Shown: piece after piece, positions 46,714-54,623 of the stretch
Position numbering within the stretch: position 1 is the first letter of the stretch
Layout of the letters: each line of letters opens with the position of its first letter
Assembly: GCA_964483245.1 (NCBI GenBank)
Contig: CAZABP010000002.1
Location: 62,001-126,000 of the forward strand
Direction of reading: 5' to 3'
Source of the DNA: CAZABP01 sp964483245
GTDB lineage: Bacteria; Planctomycetota; UBA1135; UBA2386
Length of the DNA: 64,000 bases
Program-made: the position numbers and the translations under genes
The notes under the pieces: generated by a model
The model's input: only the letters and a program-made list of their open reading frames with translations
Databases searched by the model: none
Told to the model about the DNA's origin: nothing

Positions 46714-47414
46714 TGCGCACGTGGTTGGTGGGGGCCGTGATCGCCTGCTGCGCCGGCTGCGTGGTCCCGCCCGGCCCGGCCCGGCCGGCGCTGCGCGGTC
46801 AGCTGCCGCAGGATCCGGTCGCGCCGGCGCCGGCACCGGCGCAGGGACCCGAGCCGCAGGACGAACCCGCGCCGCGTTGGGAGCTCGGCGCGAGCGGTCT
46901 GTACTACGCGCTGCGCGACGAGCAGGACTACTTCGTGCCGGTCGTCACGGCGGATCGCGAGCACCTGCACCTCGAAGCGCGCTACCAATACGAGGACTAC
47001 GAGACCGGCTCGGCGTGGGCCGGTTGGAACTTCGGCCTCGGCGAAGAGCTGCGGCTCGATGCGACGCTGATGGGGGGCGTCGTGGCGGGGCAGACGCAGG
47101 GGGTCGCGCCGGGATACCGCGTCACGCTGTCGTATGGACCGCTCGATCTGTTCAGCGAGGGGGAGTACCTGATCAGCACCGAGGACCACACCGAGAACTT
47201 CTTCTACTCGTGGAGCGAGCTCGGTGTGACGCCGGTGGACTGGTTGCGCGGCGGCCTCGTCGCCCAGCGCACCAAGCAGTTCGACAGCGAGCCCTGGGTC
47301 GACCGCGGGTTGTTCCTCGGCGTTGCCGTGCGGGATGTGCTGTTGACCGTCTACGGGTTCAACCTCGATGACGATGAGCGGTTCTGGGTGTTCTCGGTCG
47401 CGATGAGCTTCTGA
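46713..47414 (+). CDS. Putative lipoprotein / outer-membrane barrel-like protein
   Basis: 233 residues. The N-terminus WLVGAVIACCAGCVVPPG looks like a lipoprotein signal with Cys17 or a neighbour as the acylated residue. A Pro/Ala/Gln linker precedes about 170 residues of alternating aromatic and polar strands (HLEARYQYEDYETGSAWAGW, VTLSYGPLDLFSEGEYLI), ending in SVAMSF. The terminal aromatic residue and strand pattern suggest an outer-membrane or surface beta structure. It overlaps the VIT-like gene by one base and precedes the Ca2+/H+ exchanger by 12, so the three probably form an operon. Confidence 0.7.
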   Translation: MRTWLVGAVIACCAGCVVPPGPARPALRGQLPQDPVAPAPAPAQGPEPQDEPAPRWELGASGLYYALRDEQDYFVPVVTADREHLHLEARYQYEDYETGSAWAGWNFGLGEELRLDATLMGGVVAGQTQGVAPGYRVTLSYGPLDLFSEGEYLISTEDHTENFFYSWSELGVTPVDWLRGGLVAQRTKQFDSEPWVDRGLFLGVAVRDVLLTVYGFNLDDDERFWVFSVAMSF

Positions 47415-47426
47415 CGGAGGTCGCGC

Positions 47427-48485
47427 GTGAAGTTCCTGTTCCTGTTCGTTCCGGTTGCAATCCTGCTCGAGCTGTTTGCGCCGGAGCAGCATGTCTGGGT
47501 GTTCTTGACCGCAGGGCTCGCGATCCTGCCGGCGGCCGGCATGCTCGGGCACGCGACCGAGAAGCTGGCCGAGCGCACCGGGGAAGGCGTCGGTGGCCTG
47601 TTGAACGCGACGTTCGGCAACGCCGCCGAGCTGATCCTCGCGCTCGCTGCGTTGCGCGCCGGCATGCCCGACGTCGTCAAGGCTTCGCTCGCCGGCTCGA
47701 TCATCGGCAACATCCTGCTCGTGCTGGGCGCGGCGATGTTCGCCGGCGGCCTGCGCCACCACGAGCAGAAGTACAACGCCATCGCCGCCAAGTCGCAGGC
47801 CACGATGCTGGTGCTGGCCACGATCGCGCTGATCCTGCCGGCGGCGTTCCGCGCCGCGGCGGCGAAGGGCGGCACGCCGGCGCCGGTCGAGCTCAGCGCG
47901 TGGATCGCGGGGCTGCTGCTGTTCGGCTACGTGCTGAACCTCGTCTATGCGCTGCGCACGCATCGCGAGCTGTTCGCCGGCGATGCCGAGGCGGGTGCTG
48001 CCGAGCCAGCGCATCACGGCAGCATGCGCCGGCCGTTGCTCGAGCTGCTCGGCGCGACCGTGTTGATCGCGGTCCTCAGCGAGATCCTGGTCGGCGCGGT
48101 GCGCCCCGCTGCCGCCGAGCTCGGCATCTCGCAGGTGTTCGTCGGCGTGTTCGTCGTCGCGCTGCTCGGCAATGCCGCCGAGCATGCGACCGCCGTGACT
48201 GCCGCGATGAAGAACCGCATGGACCTCGCGCTGTCGATCGCCGTCGGCTCGAGCGTGCAGATCGCGCTGTTCGTAGCGCCGCTGTTGGTGTTGGTGAGCT
48301 GGTTCGTCGGCCCGGCGCCGATCGACCTGGATTTCGGCCCGGGACTCGTGCTGACGGTCGTGCTGTCGGTCGTGATCACGGCGCAGGTGGCAGGTGACGG
48401 CCGATCCGACTGGCTGCGCGGCGTGCAGTTGTTGATGGTCTACCTGATCCTCGCGGTCGTGTTCCTGTTCATCCCCGGGAGCTGA
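47427..48485 (+). CDS. Calcium/proton exchanger (CaCA family, Cax type)
   Basis: 352 residues with about 11 membrane helices. The two inverted alpha-repeats are both present: LNATFGNAAELILALAALRAG and VALLGNAAEHATAVTAAMKN, whose GNAAE acids form the ion site. It would expel Ca2+ in exchange for protons. GGAGG six bases before the GTG start supports 47427. The last 17 bases overlap the convergent kinase gene. Confidence 0.92.
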   Translation: MKFLFLFVPVAILLELFAPEQHVWVFLTAGLAILPAAGMLGHATEKLAERTGEGVGGLLNATFGNAAELILALAALRAGMPDVVKASLAGSIIGNILLVLGAAMFAGGLRHHEQKYNAIAAKSQATMLVLATIALILPAAFRAAAAKGGTPAPVELSAWIAGLLLFGYVLNLVYALRTHRELFAGDAEAGAAEPAHHGSMRRPLLELLGATVLIAVLSEILVGAVRPAAAELGISQVFVGVFVVALLGNAAEHATAVTAAMKNRMDLALSIAVGSSVQIALFVAPLLVLVSWFVGPAPIDLDFGPGLVLTVVLSVVITAQVAGDGRSDWLRGVQLLMVYLILAVVFLFIPGS

Positions 48486-50850
48486 GGGCGCGCAGCAATG
48501 CCGCGATCTCGCGTTCGAGTCCGGCGTGATCGCGCTGGTACACCGACAGCGCATGCTCGAGCAGCGGGCGCGCTGCGGCCGGGTCGCGGTCGAGCAACGA
48601 CCTGCCGAGGCCTGCCTCGGCCCTGAGCGTCAGCAAGTGATCGGGACCGAGCTTGCGCGTCCCCATCTCGAACGCCTGCCGCCAACTGCGCTCGGCCTCG
48701 TCGCGGGAGCCGGACTCGGCGAGTTGACCCGCGAGCTGCACGAGGGTCTGCACGACACCCGGGTGTTCCCCGAACCTCTGCTGCAGACTCGCCAGTGCGG
48801 CGCGCGTCTCGGCCAGTCCGGCCTCCTGCTGCCCGAGTCCGAACAGCACGGCGCCGAGCGTGCGCCGTTTCGCGGCGATCCGCTCGTCCTCGGGGGACAG
48901 CCGCGCGAGCTCGATCGCCAGCGCTTCGCGCACGAGCGGCTCCGCTTGCGCGAACCGCTGCTGCCCGACCAGCAGGTGCGCGTGGTTGCCGAGCGTGTTG
49001 GCGAGGAACAGGTTCTTGGCGCCGCTGCGCTGCCGGAGCTGCTGGGCGGCCCGGCAGAACAACAGGTCGGCCTCCTGCACGCTGCCGCGCGCGCTCAGGA
49101 TGACGGCGAGCACGCCGTCGTAGATCGGGCTGTTCGCCTCCCGCAATTCGTCCGACTCGACGTCTTGCAGGGCCGCGATCGCGGCGCGCATCGCGCGTTC
49201 GCTGTCGGCCAGACGGCCGCGGCGGTATTCCGCGGCAGCCAGTGTGTTCCACGCCTCCGCCAGCAACATCGCATGCTCCGGCTCGAGCAGATCCCGCATC
49301 CCCAGCGCGCGCTGGATCATCCGATCGGCGTCGTCGAGCTCGCCCTGCCGCATGCGGATCTGCGCGAGATGCAGCAGCGCGTACAGGATCTTGCGGTCGC
49401 GGGCGCCGTATTCCTGCTCGAACAGCCGCAGCGCTGTCCGCAGATGCTGCTCGGCGTCGTCCAGCCGGCCGAGCCCGCCGAGCACGCGGCCCAGCGTGTG
49501 CTCGACCGCGGCGCGGACACGAGGTTGTTCGCGCAGATGCGTATCGACGCGTTGTAGTGCGAGCTCGAGCGCGTGCGCGAGCGTCGGTGTGTCGCCCCCG
49601 TTCTGCTCCGGCGAGGACTGGATCAGCACCTCCTGCAGGAAGTCCCGCGCTCCCTCGGCTTCGGCCAGCATGGCGCGGGTCTCCCGCTCGGCGCGCCAGG
49701 TGATGACGGTGGTCGCGACGACGGCGCCGAGCAAGGCTCCGGCAGCCGCGACGCCGACGCGATGGCGGCGCGCGAACTTGCGCAGCAGGTAGACCCTTCC
49801 CGGCGGACGCGCGGCGATCGGCTCGTGGCGCAGGAACCGTTCGATGTCCCGGGCGAGCTCCGCTGCCGCGGCGTAGCGCTGCTCGCGCTCCTTGGCCAAC
49901 GCCTTCATGACGATCGTCGTCAGGTCGCCGCGCAGCGTCCGATCGACGTCGCCCAAGGGTCGCGGCGCAGTCTCGACGACGACGCGCAACTGTTCGCCCA
50001 ACGGCTTGCCGGCGATGGCATACGGCAGTGTGCCGGTCAGCATCTCGTAAAGCAGCACGCCCAGCGCGTGCACGTCGGCGCGCACGTCGATGTCGCGCGG
50101 ATCTCCGCACAATTGCTCCGGGCCGAGATACGGCACGGTCCCCAGCAACTGGCCGTCGATCGTCGGCGCATCGTCGGTGGATGTGCCGGCCGCGATGCGC
50201 GCGATGCCGAAGTCGAGGACCTTCGGTTGCCCGGTCTCGTCGACCAGGATGTTGGACGGTTTGAGATCGCGGTGGATCACACCCTTCTGGTGGGCGTGCT
50301 GGACGGCGGCGCAGATCTCGCCGAACAGTGCGAGCTGCGCGCGCCGCGGCAACGACCGCGCGTGCGCGAGCAGCGGCCGGCCGCGCACCAGTTCCATCGC
50401 GAGGAACGGCTGCGTGCCGCCCGCAGCGGGGAACGCGCCGGCCGCGTGGATCTGCGCGATGCCGCGGTGCTGCAGTCGCGCCAACGCAGCGATCTCGCGC
50501 TGGAACCGCTGCAGGCCGTCGCGCGAGTGGATCCCGGCGCGGATCAGCTTCAGCGCGACCATCCGGCGCGGATGCAGTTGCTCGGCCGCGAACACGACGC
50601 CCATGCCGCCGCTGCCGATCTCGTGCAGCACGCGATACCCAGGTACCTCGGGTGGCGCGGATCCTTGCGGCAACATGCGCCGGACGCCGGCCAGCAGCTC
50701 TTCGTCGGCGAGCGCATCGCGCAGCCAGCCGTTGCAGGTCGCGCAATGCGTGGCATGCGTCTCGACGCGGTCGCGCGTCGCTGCGTCCAACTCGCCGGCG
50801 GCGAACCGCTCCAACGCGAGGTCGTCCGGGCATCGATCCGGCGTGGCCAT
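48469..50850 (-). CDS. Ser/Thr protein kinase with zinc-finger N-terminus and TPR region
   Basis: 793 residues. An HxxxCxxC zinc motif (His32, Cys36, Cys39), as in ZAS-type anti-sigma factors, precedes a Pkn-type kinase: GSGGMG (79-84), catalytic Lys101 in MVALKLI, IHRDLKPSN and VLDFGIAR, and an APE-like GPEQL. A membrane helix (VGVAAAGALLGAVVATTVI, about 365-385) is followed by about 400 residues of TPR repeats (AEQHLRTALRLFEQEYG..., AEPLVREALAIELARL...). It starts two bases after the ECF sigma gene stop. An anti-sigma function combined with kinase activity is the obvious hypothesis. Confidence 0.9.
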   Translation of the reverse strand: MATPDRCPDDLALERFAAGELDAATRDRVETHATHCATCNGWLRDALADEELLAGVRRMLPQGSAPPEVPGYRVLHEIGSGGMGVVFAAEQLHPRRMVALKLIRAGIHSRDGLQRFQREIAALARLQHRGIAQIHAAGAFPAAGGTQPFLAMELVRGRPLLAHARSLPRRAQLALFGEICAAVQHAHQKGVIHRDLKPSNILVDETGQPKVLDFGIARIAAGTSTDDAPTIDGQLLGTVPYLGPEQLCGDPRDIDVRADVHALGVLLYEMLTGTLPYAIAGKPLGEQLRVVVETAPRPLGDVDRTLRGDLTTIVMKALAKEREQRYAAAAELARDIERFLRHEPIAARPPGRVYLLRKFARRHRVGVAAAGALLGAVVATTVITWRAERETRAMLAEAEGARDFLQEVLIQSSPEQNGGDTPTLAHALELALQRVDTHLREQPRVRAAVEHTLGRVLGGLGRLDDAEQHLRTALRLFEQEYGARDRKILYALLHLAQIRMRQGELDDADRMIQRALGMRDLLEPEHAMLLAEAWNTLAAAEYRRGRLADSERAMRAAIAALQDVESDELREANSPIYDGVLAVILSARGSVQEADLLFCRAAQQLRQRSGAKNLFLANTLGNHAHLLVGQQRFAQAEPLVREALAIELARLSPEDERIAAKRRTLGAVLFGLGQQEAGLAETRAALASLQQRFGEHPGVVQTLVQLAGQLAESGSRDEAERSWRQAFEMGTRKLGPDHLLTLRAEAGLGRSLLDRDPAAARPLLEHALSVYQRDHAGLEREIAALLRALSSRG

Positions 50851-50852
50851 GG

Positions 50853-51434
50853 TCAGAACGCCTCCTCGACCGCCGGCAGCAGCTCGCGGATCCGCCGCAG
50901 GATCCTGCGCTTGGCACCGAACACAGCGTTTTCGCTGATCCCGAGCTCGGCGGCGACTTCGCGCGCCGGCCGACCTTCGCGCGCGAACTTCGCGAAGGCT
51001 GCGAACGTGGTCGGCTCGACCTCGCGCCGGACCTCCTCGATGCACTGCTCGAGCACAGCGTCGCGCCAGTCCTCCTCCCACAGCGCGCTCTGGTGGTCTA
51101 CGTCCGGCAGTTCGTCGGACTGCGTGATCTGCGTCGCCGGCACTGCCCGCGCCTGCTGCCGGTTCCAGCCGCGCAGCGTGCGGTGCGCGATCCCGAACAG
51201 CCATGAGCGCAGGCGCCCTTGGCTGGGGTCGTACTTGCCTTCGCCGTACGCCCGCGCGAAGGCGAGCAGCGTTTCCTGCGCGATGTCCTCGGCGTCCTGG
51301 AGCTGGATGCCGAGCCGCTGGAAGTGGCGCACGAGCAGCGGCCGGTAGCGGCTGACGTATTCCCCCCAGACTGTCTGCCGGTCCGCGCGCTTCAGCCCCT
51401 CGAGCAGGGTCCAGCTCGTGACGGTCTGCAGCAT
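50853..51434 (-). CDS. ECF-type RNA polymerase sigma factor
   Basis: 193 residues with region 2 (RYRPLLVRHFQRLG...DAEDIAQETLLAFARAYGEG, containing the DAEDIxQE core) and region 4 (FAKFAREGRPAREVAAELGISENAVFGAKRRILRRI, a helix-turn-helix). It resembles the ECF factors found beside protein kinases in planctomycetes. The downstream gene is a kinase with an anti-sigma-like zinc finger, a likely regulator of this factor. ATG at 51434; no clear ribosome site. Confidence 0.92.
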   Translation of the reverse strand: MLQTVTSWTLLEGLKRADRQTVWGEYVSRYRPLLVRHFQRLGIQLQDAEDIAQETLLAFARAYGEGKYDPSQGRLRSWLFGIAHRTLRGWNRQQARAVPATQITQSDELPDVDHQSALWEEDWRDAVLEQCIEEVRREVEPTTFAAFAKFAREGRPAREVAAELGISENAVFGAKRRILRRIRELLPAVEEAF

Positions 51435-51606
51435 GGTGGGGCGGATTCTAGCCCGGCCCCGTGGGCACCGCGGTCGGCCGGATGGCGCAGCCCGCGTGAT
51501 CACGGCGGCGGTTGCGCGGTTTTTTTTCCGGCCCGAGGCAGATCGCGGCGGCAGCGGCCCAACGAGCACGCGGAAACCCCAAGAGTCCTCATTACGGAGC
51601 CGCTCC

Positions 51607-54042
51607 ATGCTCAGTCCCCTGCTCACCTCGTTCGTGCTGTCGATGGTCACCGGTCTGCCCGCGCCGCAGGATCCGCCGCCGGCTGGTTGGTTCGAGCGGA
51701 ACGATGGCCAGTTCGACGCGCGCGCACAGTTCTGCTTCCGTGGCGCCGGGCACGCGGTGTTCGTGACTGCGGACGGGCCGGTGCTGAGCCTGCAGCACGC
51801 GGGGGATCAGCCGCCGGATCGTGTGGCGCTCCGCTTCGCCGGCGCGTCGAAGGTCACGACGGCGCGCGGGATCGATCGCCAGAGCGGCATCGTGAACCAC
51901 TTCCGCGGCAACGATCCCGGTCGCTGGCACACCGGCGTGCCGACGTTTGCGCGCGTGGAATACGACGAGGTCTGGCCGGGAATCGGCGTTGCGTACCACG
52001 CGTCGGCTGGTCGGCTCGAGTACGACTTCCTCGTGGCGGCCGGCGCCGATCCGGCGCAGATCAGGCTGCGCTGCGACGGGGCGCACCGCCTGCGCGTCGC
52101 GGCGGATGGCGCGCTGATCGTCGACACTGCCGGTGGCGTGCTGCGGCACGAGGCGCCATTCGCTTATCAGGAGGATGGCGGCCGCCGCGTGCGCGTGCCG
52201 GCGGGGTTCGTCGTGGAGCGGGACGAAGTCCGCTTCGAGCTCGGCAGCTACGACCATGACCGCCCGCTCATCATCGATCCGATCCTCGTGTGGTCGAGCT
52301 ATCTGGGCGGGTCCGGGTTCGACCAGGATCCCTCACTCGTGGTCGATGCGCAGGGACATCCGATCCTGTTCGGCTACACGACGTCGACCGACTTCCCGAC
52401 GCAGAATCCGATCCACGGCCACAAAGGCAGCAGTGACTGCTTCGTGACCAAGTTCGCGCCGGATGGCAAGACGCTGATCTGGTCGACCTATCTCGGCAGC
52501 AGCTCGGCGGAAGAACCGGGCCGCATCACGCAGCTGGCGAACGGCAATCTGGTCGTCGTCGGCCGCGCGATGGGCACCGACTTCCCGGTCCTGCGCGGGT
52601 ATCAGACGACCGCTCCCGGCGGCGCCAGCGGCTTCGTGACCGTGCTCTCGCCCGCCGGCACGATCGTCTACTCGACATACTTCCGTGGCACGAACGGAGG
52701 GCTCGGAATCATTGCGACCTGTGTGGCGCCGATGGGCGAACTGATCGCAGTCGGCGGGCGTGGTGCGCCGTCGGATCTGCCGGTGACCGCGGGCGCGTTC
52801 CAGGCGACGAAGCCGTCGCTCGCAGCCGCGGCCTTCATCGCCGTGTTCGATCCCCGGCTCAGTGGACCGGCATCGCTCGCCGCGTGCACGTTCCTGACCG
52901 GGACCGACAACGGCACCGAGATCTATGCCATCGCAACCGGGCCGCTGGGGATCTATGTGACCGGTCAGACCAGCTCGGTCGGCTTCCCGGTCAAGGACAG
53001 CATCCAATCGTTCCAGGGCATGCGGGATGCGTTCGTGACCGTGCTCGACGCCGGGCTGTCGAATGCGTCGTTCTCGACGCTGCTGGGCGGAATGCGGATG
53101 GAGAACTTCGGCAATGCACACATCCGCACCGGCATCGCCGTCAAGCAGGATGGGCGGATCTGGATCACCGGCGACACCCAGTCCACCGACTTCCCGATCA
53201 CACCGGATGCGATCGATCAGAGTGGATCGTTCGATGCGTTCCTCACCCTGCTCGATCCGGCAGCGGCTGCCGGCAAGAAGCTCGTGTATTCGAGCTACTG
53301 GGGTGGCGCGGCCACCGAGATCGGTCAGGACCTCGTGCTCGACGCGCAGGAGCGGGTGTATCTGTGCGGTTGGTCGAACTCGAACGACTTCCAGCAGCGG
53401 CACTCGATGTCGACGCACATGCCGGGGGGATTCGCGGATGCCTTCGTGTCGATGTTCGATCCGACCGGCAAGCAACTGCTGTTCTCGACGCTGCTCGGCG
53501 GCAACGGCTACGAACAGGCCTCCGGAATCGCGCTCGGGGCGGATGGCGCCATCCATCTGTGTGGCACCGCGGGTCCGAACTTCCCGACCACGAAGGGCGC
53601 GTTCATGGAGCTCCCGAAGAACACGAATGCCTCGTGTTGGAGCGCCAAGATCGGCGTCGTGTTCGCGTCAGAGCAGAACTACGGCGTCGGGCATCCCGGC
53701 AAACTCGGAGTGCCGTCCTTGCGGATGTCCGCGCCGCCGGTGCTGGGCACGACGCCGACGATCGATCTCGGCAGCTCGACGGACGCGACGGCGCCGGTCG
53801 GGTTGTTCTTCGGCGCGCAGAAGGCGTCGCTGCCGACGCCGTTCGACGGCACGCTGCTGCTGATTCCGATCGCGGATTGGACGCTGCCGCTGCCGCCGTC
53901 CGGCCTGAGCTTGCCGGTCCAGGTGCCGAACGACCCAGGCGTCAGCGGCGCGACGCTGCTGATGCAGACCGTGATCCTCGACTGGGGAGCGTCGAAAGGG
54001 CTGTCGTTCTCGCGCGGCCTCGAGATCGTGGCCGGGATCTGA
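51607..54042 (+). CDS. Large exoprotein with SBBP-type beta-propeller repeats
   Basis: 811 residues. A weak signal peptide (PLLTSFVLSMVTGLP) precedes an N-terminal beta-domain (GWFERNDGQFDARAQFCFRG...) and then about 450 residues of repeats of the form YLGGSGFDQDPSLVVDAQGHP...GYTTSTDFPT...DCFVTKFAPDG, the SBBP propeller pattern. The last 120 residues are the secreted C-terminal module shared with two other proteins here (LPVQVPNDPGVSGATLLMQTV and LSFSRGLEIVAGI). Probably exported to the cell surface or medium. A run of eight T at 51520-51527 lies 80 bases before the ATG. Confidence 0.87.
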   Translation: MLSPLLTSFVLSMVTGLPAPQDPPPAGWFERNDGQFDARAQFCFRGAGHAVFVTADGPVLSLQHAGDQPPDRVALRFAGASKVTTARGIDRQSGIVNHFRGNDPGRWHTGVPTFARVEYDEVWPGIGVAYHASAGRLEYDFLVAAGADPAQIRLRCDGAHRLRVAADGALIVDTAGGVLRHEAPFAYQEDGGRRVRVPAGFVVERDEVRFELGSYDHDRPLIIDPILVWSSYLGGSGFDQDPSLVVDAQGHPILFGYTTSTDFPTQNPIHGHKGSSDCFVTKFAPDGKTLIWSTYLGSSSAEEPGRITQLANGNLVVVGRAMGTDFPVLRGYQTTAPGGASGFVTVLSPAGTIVYSTYFRGTNGGLGIIATCVAPMGELIAVGGRGAPSDLPVTAGAFQATKPSLAAAAFIAVFDPRLSGPASLAACTFLTGTDNGTEIYAIATGPLGIYVTGQTSSVGFPVKDSIQSFQGMRDAFVTVLDAGLSNASFSTLLGGMRMENFGNAHIRTGIAVKQDGRIWITGDTQSTDFPITPDAIDQSGSFDAFLTLLDPAAAAGKKLVYSSYWGGAATEIGQDLVLDAQERVYLCGWSNSNDFQQRHSMSTHMPGGFADAFVSMFDPTGKQLLFSTLLGGNGYEQASGIALGADGAIHLCGTAGPNFPTTKGAFMELPKNTNASCWSAKIGVVFASEQNYGVGHPGKLGVPSLRMSAPPVLGTTPTIDLGSSTDATAPVGLFFGAQKASLPTPFDGTLLLIPIADWTLPLPPSGLSLPVQVPNDPGVSGATLLMQTVILDWGASKGLSFSRGLEIVAGI

Positions 54043-54098
54043 CGGAATCGCGCGGCATGTGTCGCCCGTGGCGCGCGCGGCGCGCACACTGACGGCAC

Positions 54099-54584
54099 AT
54101 GTCGACGCGCAAGCTCGTGCGGCTGTTCAGCGACGGCTGCTGCCTGGGCAATCCCGGACCCGGCGGCTACGGCGCCATCCTCGAGCACGGGGAGCACCGG
54201 CGTGAGCTCAGCGGAGGCTGGCGGCTGACCACCAACAACCGGATGGAGCTGCTCGCGATCATCCGCGGGCTCGAGGCGCTGAAGGGGCCATGCGCCGTCG
54301 AGGTGTTCAGCGACTCGCGCTACATCGTGGACGCGATGGAGCGGGGCTGGGTTGCGGAGTGGATGCGTCGCGGCTGGCGCCGCAAGGAAGGGGGTGCGGT
54401 GCGCAACGTGGACCTGTGGTTGCGGCTGCGCGAGCTGTGCGAGCCGCACGACGTGAAGTTCCACTGGGTGCGCGGTCATTCCGGCCATCCTGAGAACGAG
54501 CGCTGCGACGCGCTGGCGCGCGCGGCGGCCAAGCAGCCGGGGCTGCCGGCGGACGAGGTGTACGAGGCGGAGCAGCGGCGGTGA
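54099..54584 (+). CDS. rnhA: Ribonuclease HI
   Basis: 161 residues, cytoplasmic endonuclease cutting the RNA strand of RNA-DNA hybrids. The catalytic carboxylates are all in place: Asp12 (RLFSDGCCLGNPGPGGYG), Glu50 (TTNNRMELLAI), Asp72 (VEVFSDSRYIVD) and Asp137 (HPENERCDALA). The basic-protrusion segment RGWRRKEGGAVRNVDLW is also present. It follows the exoprotein by 56 bases. Confidence 0.97.
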   Translation: MSTRKLVRLFSDGCCLGNPGPGGYGAILEHGEHRRELSGGWRLTTNNRMELLAIIRGLEALKGPCAVEVFSDSRYIVDAMERGWVAEWMRRGWRRKEGGAVRNVDLWLRLRELCEPHDVKFHWVRGHSGHPENERCDALARAAAKQPGLPADEVYEAEQRR

Positions 54585-54623
54585 TGGGGCGGGGCGCCAT
54601 TTCTTGCAACGCCGAGGTCGTGC

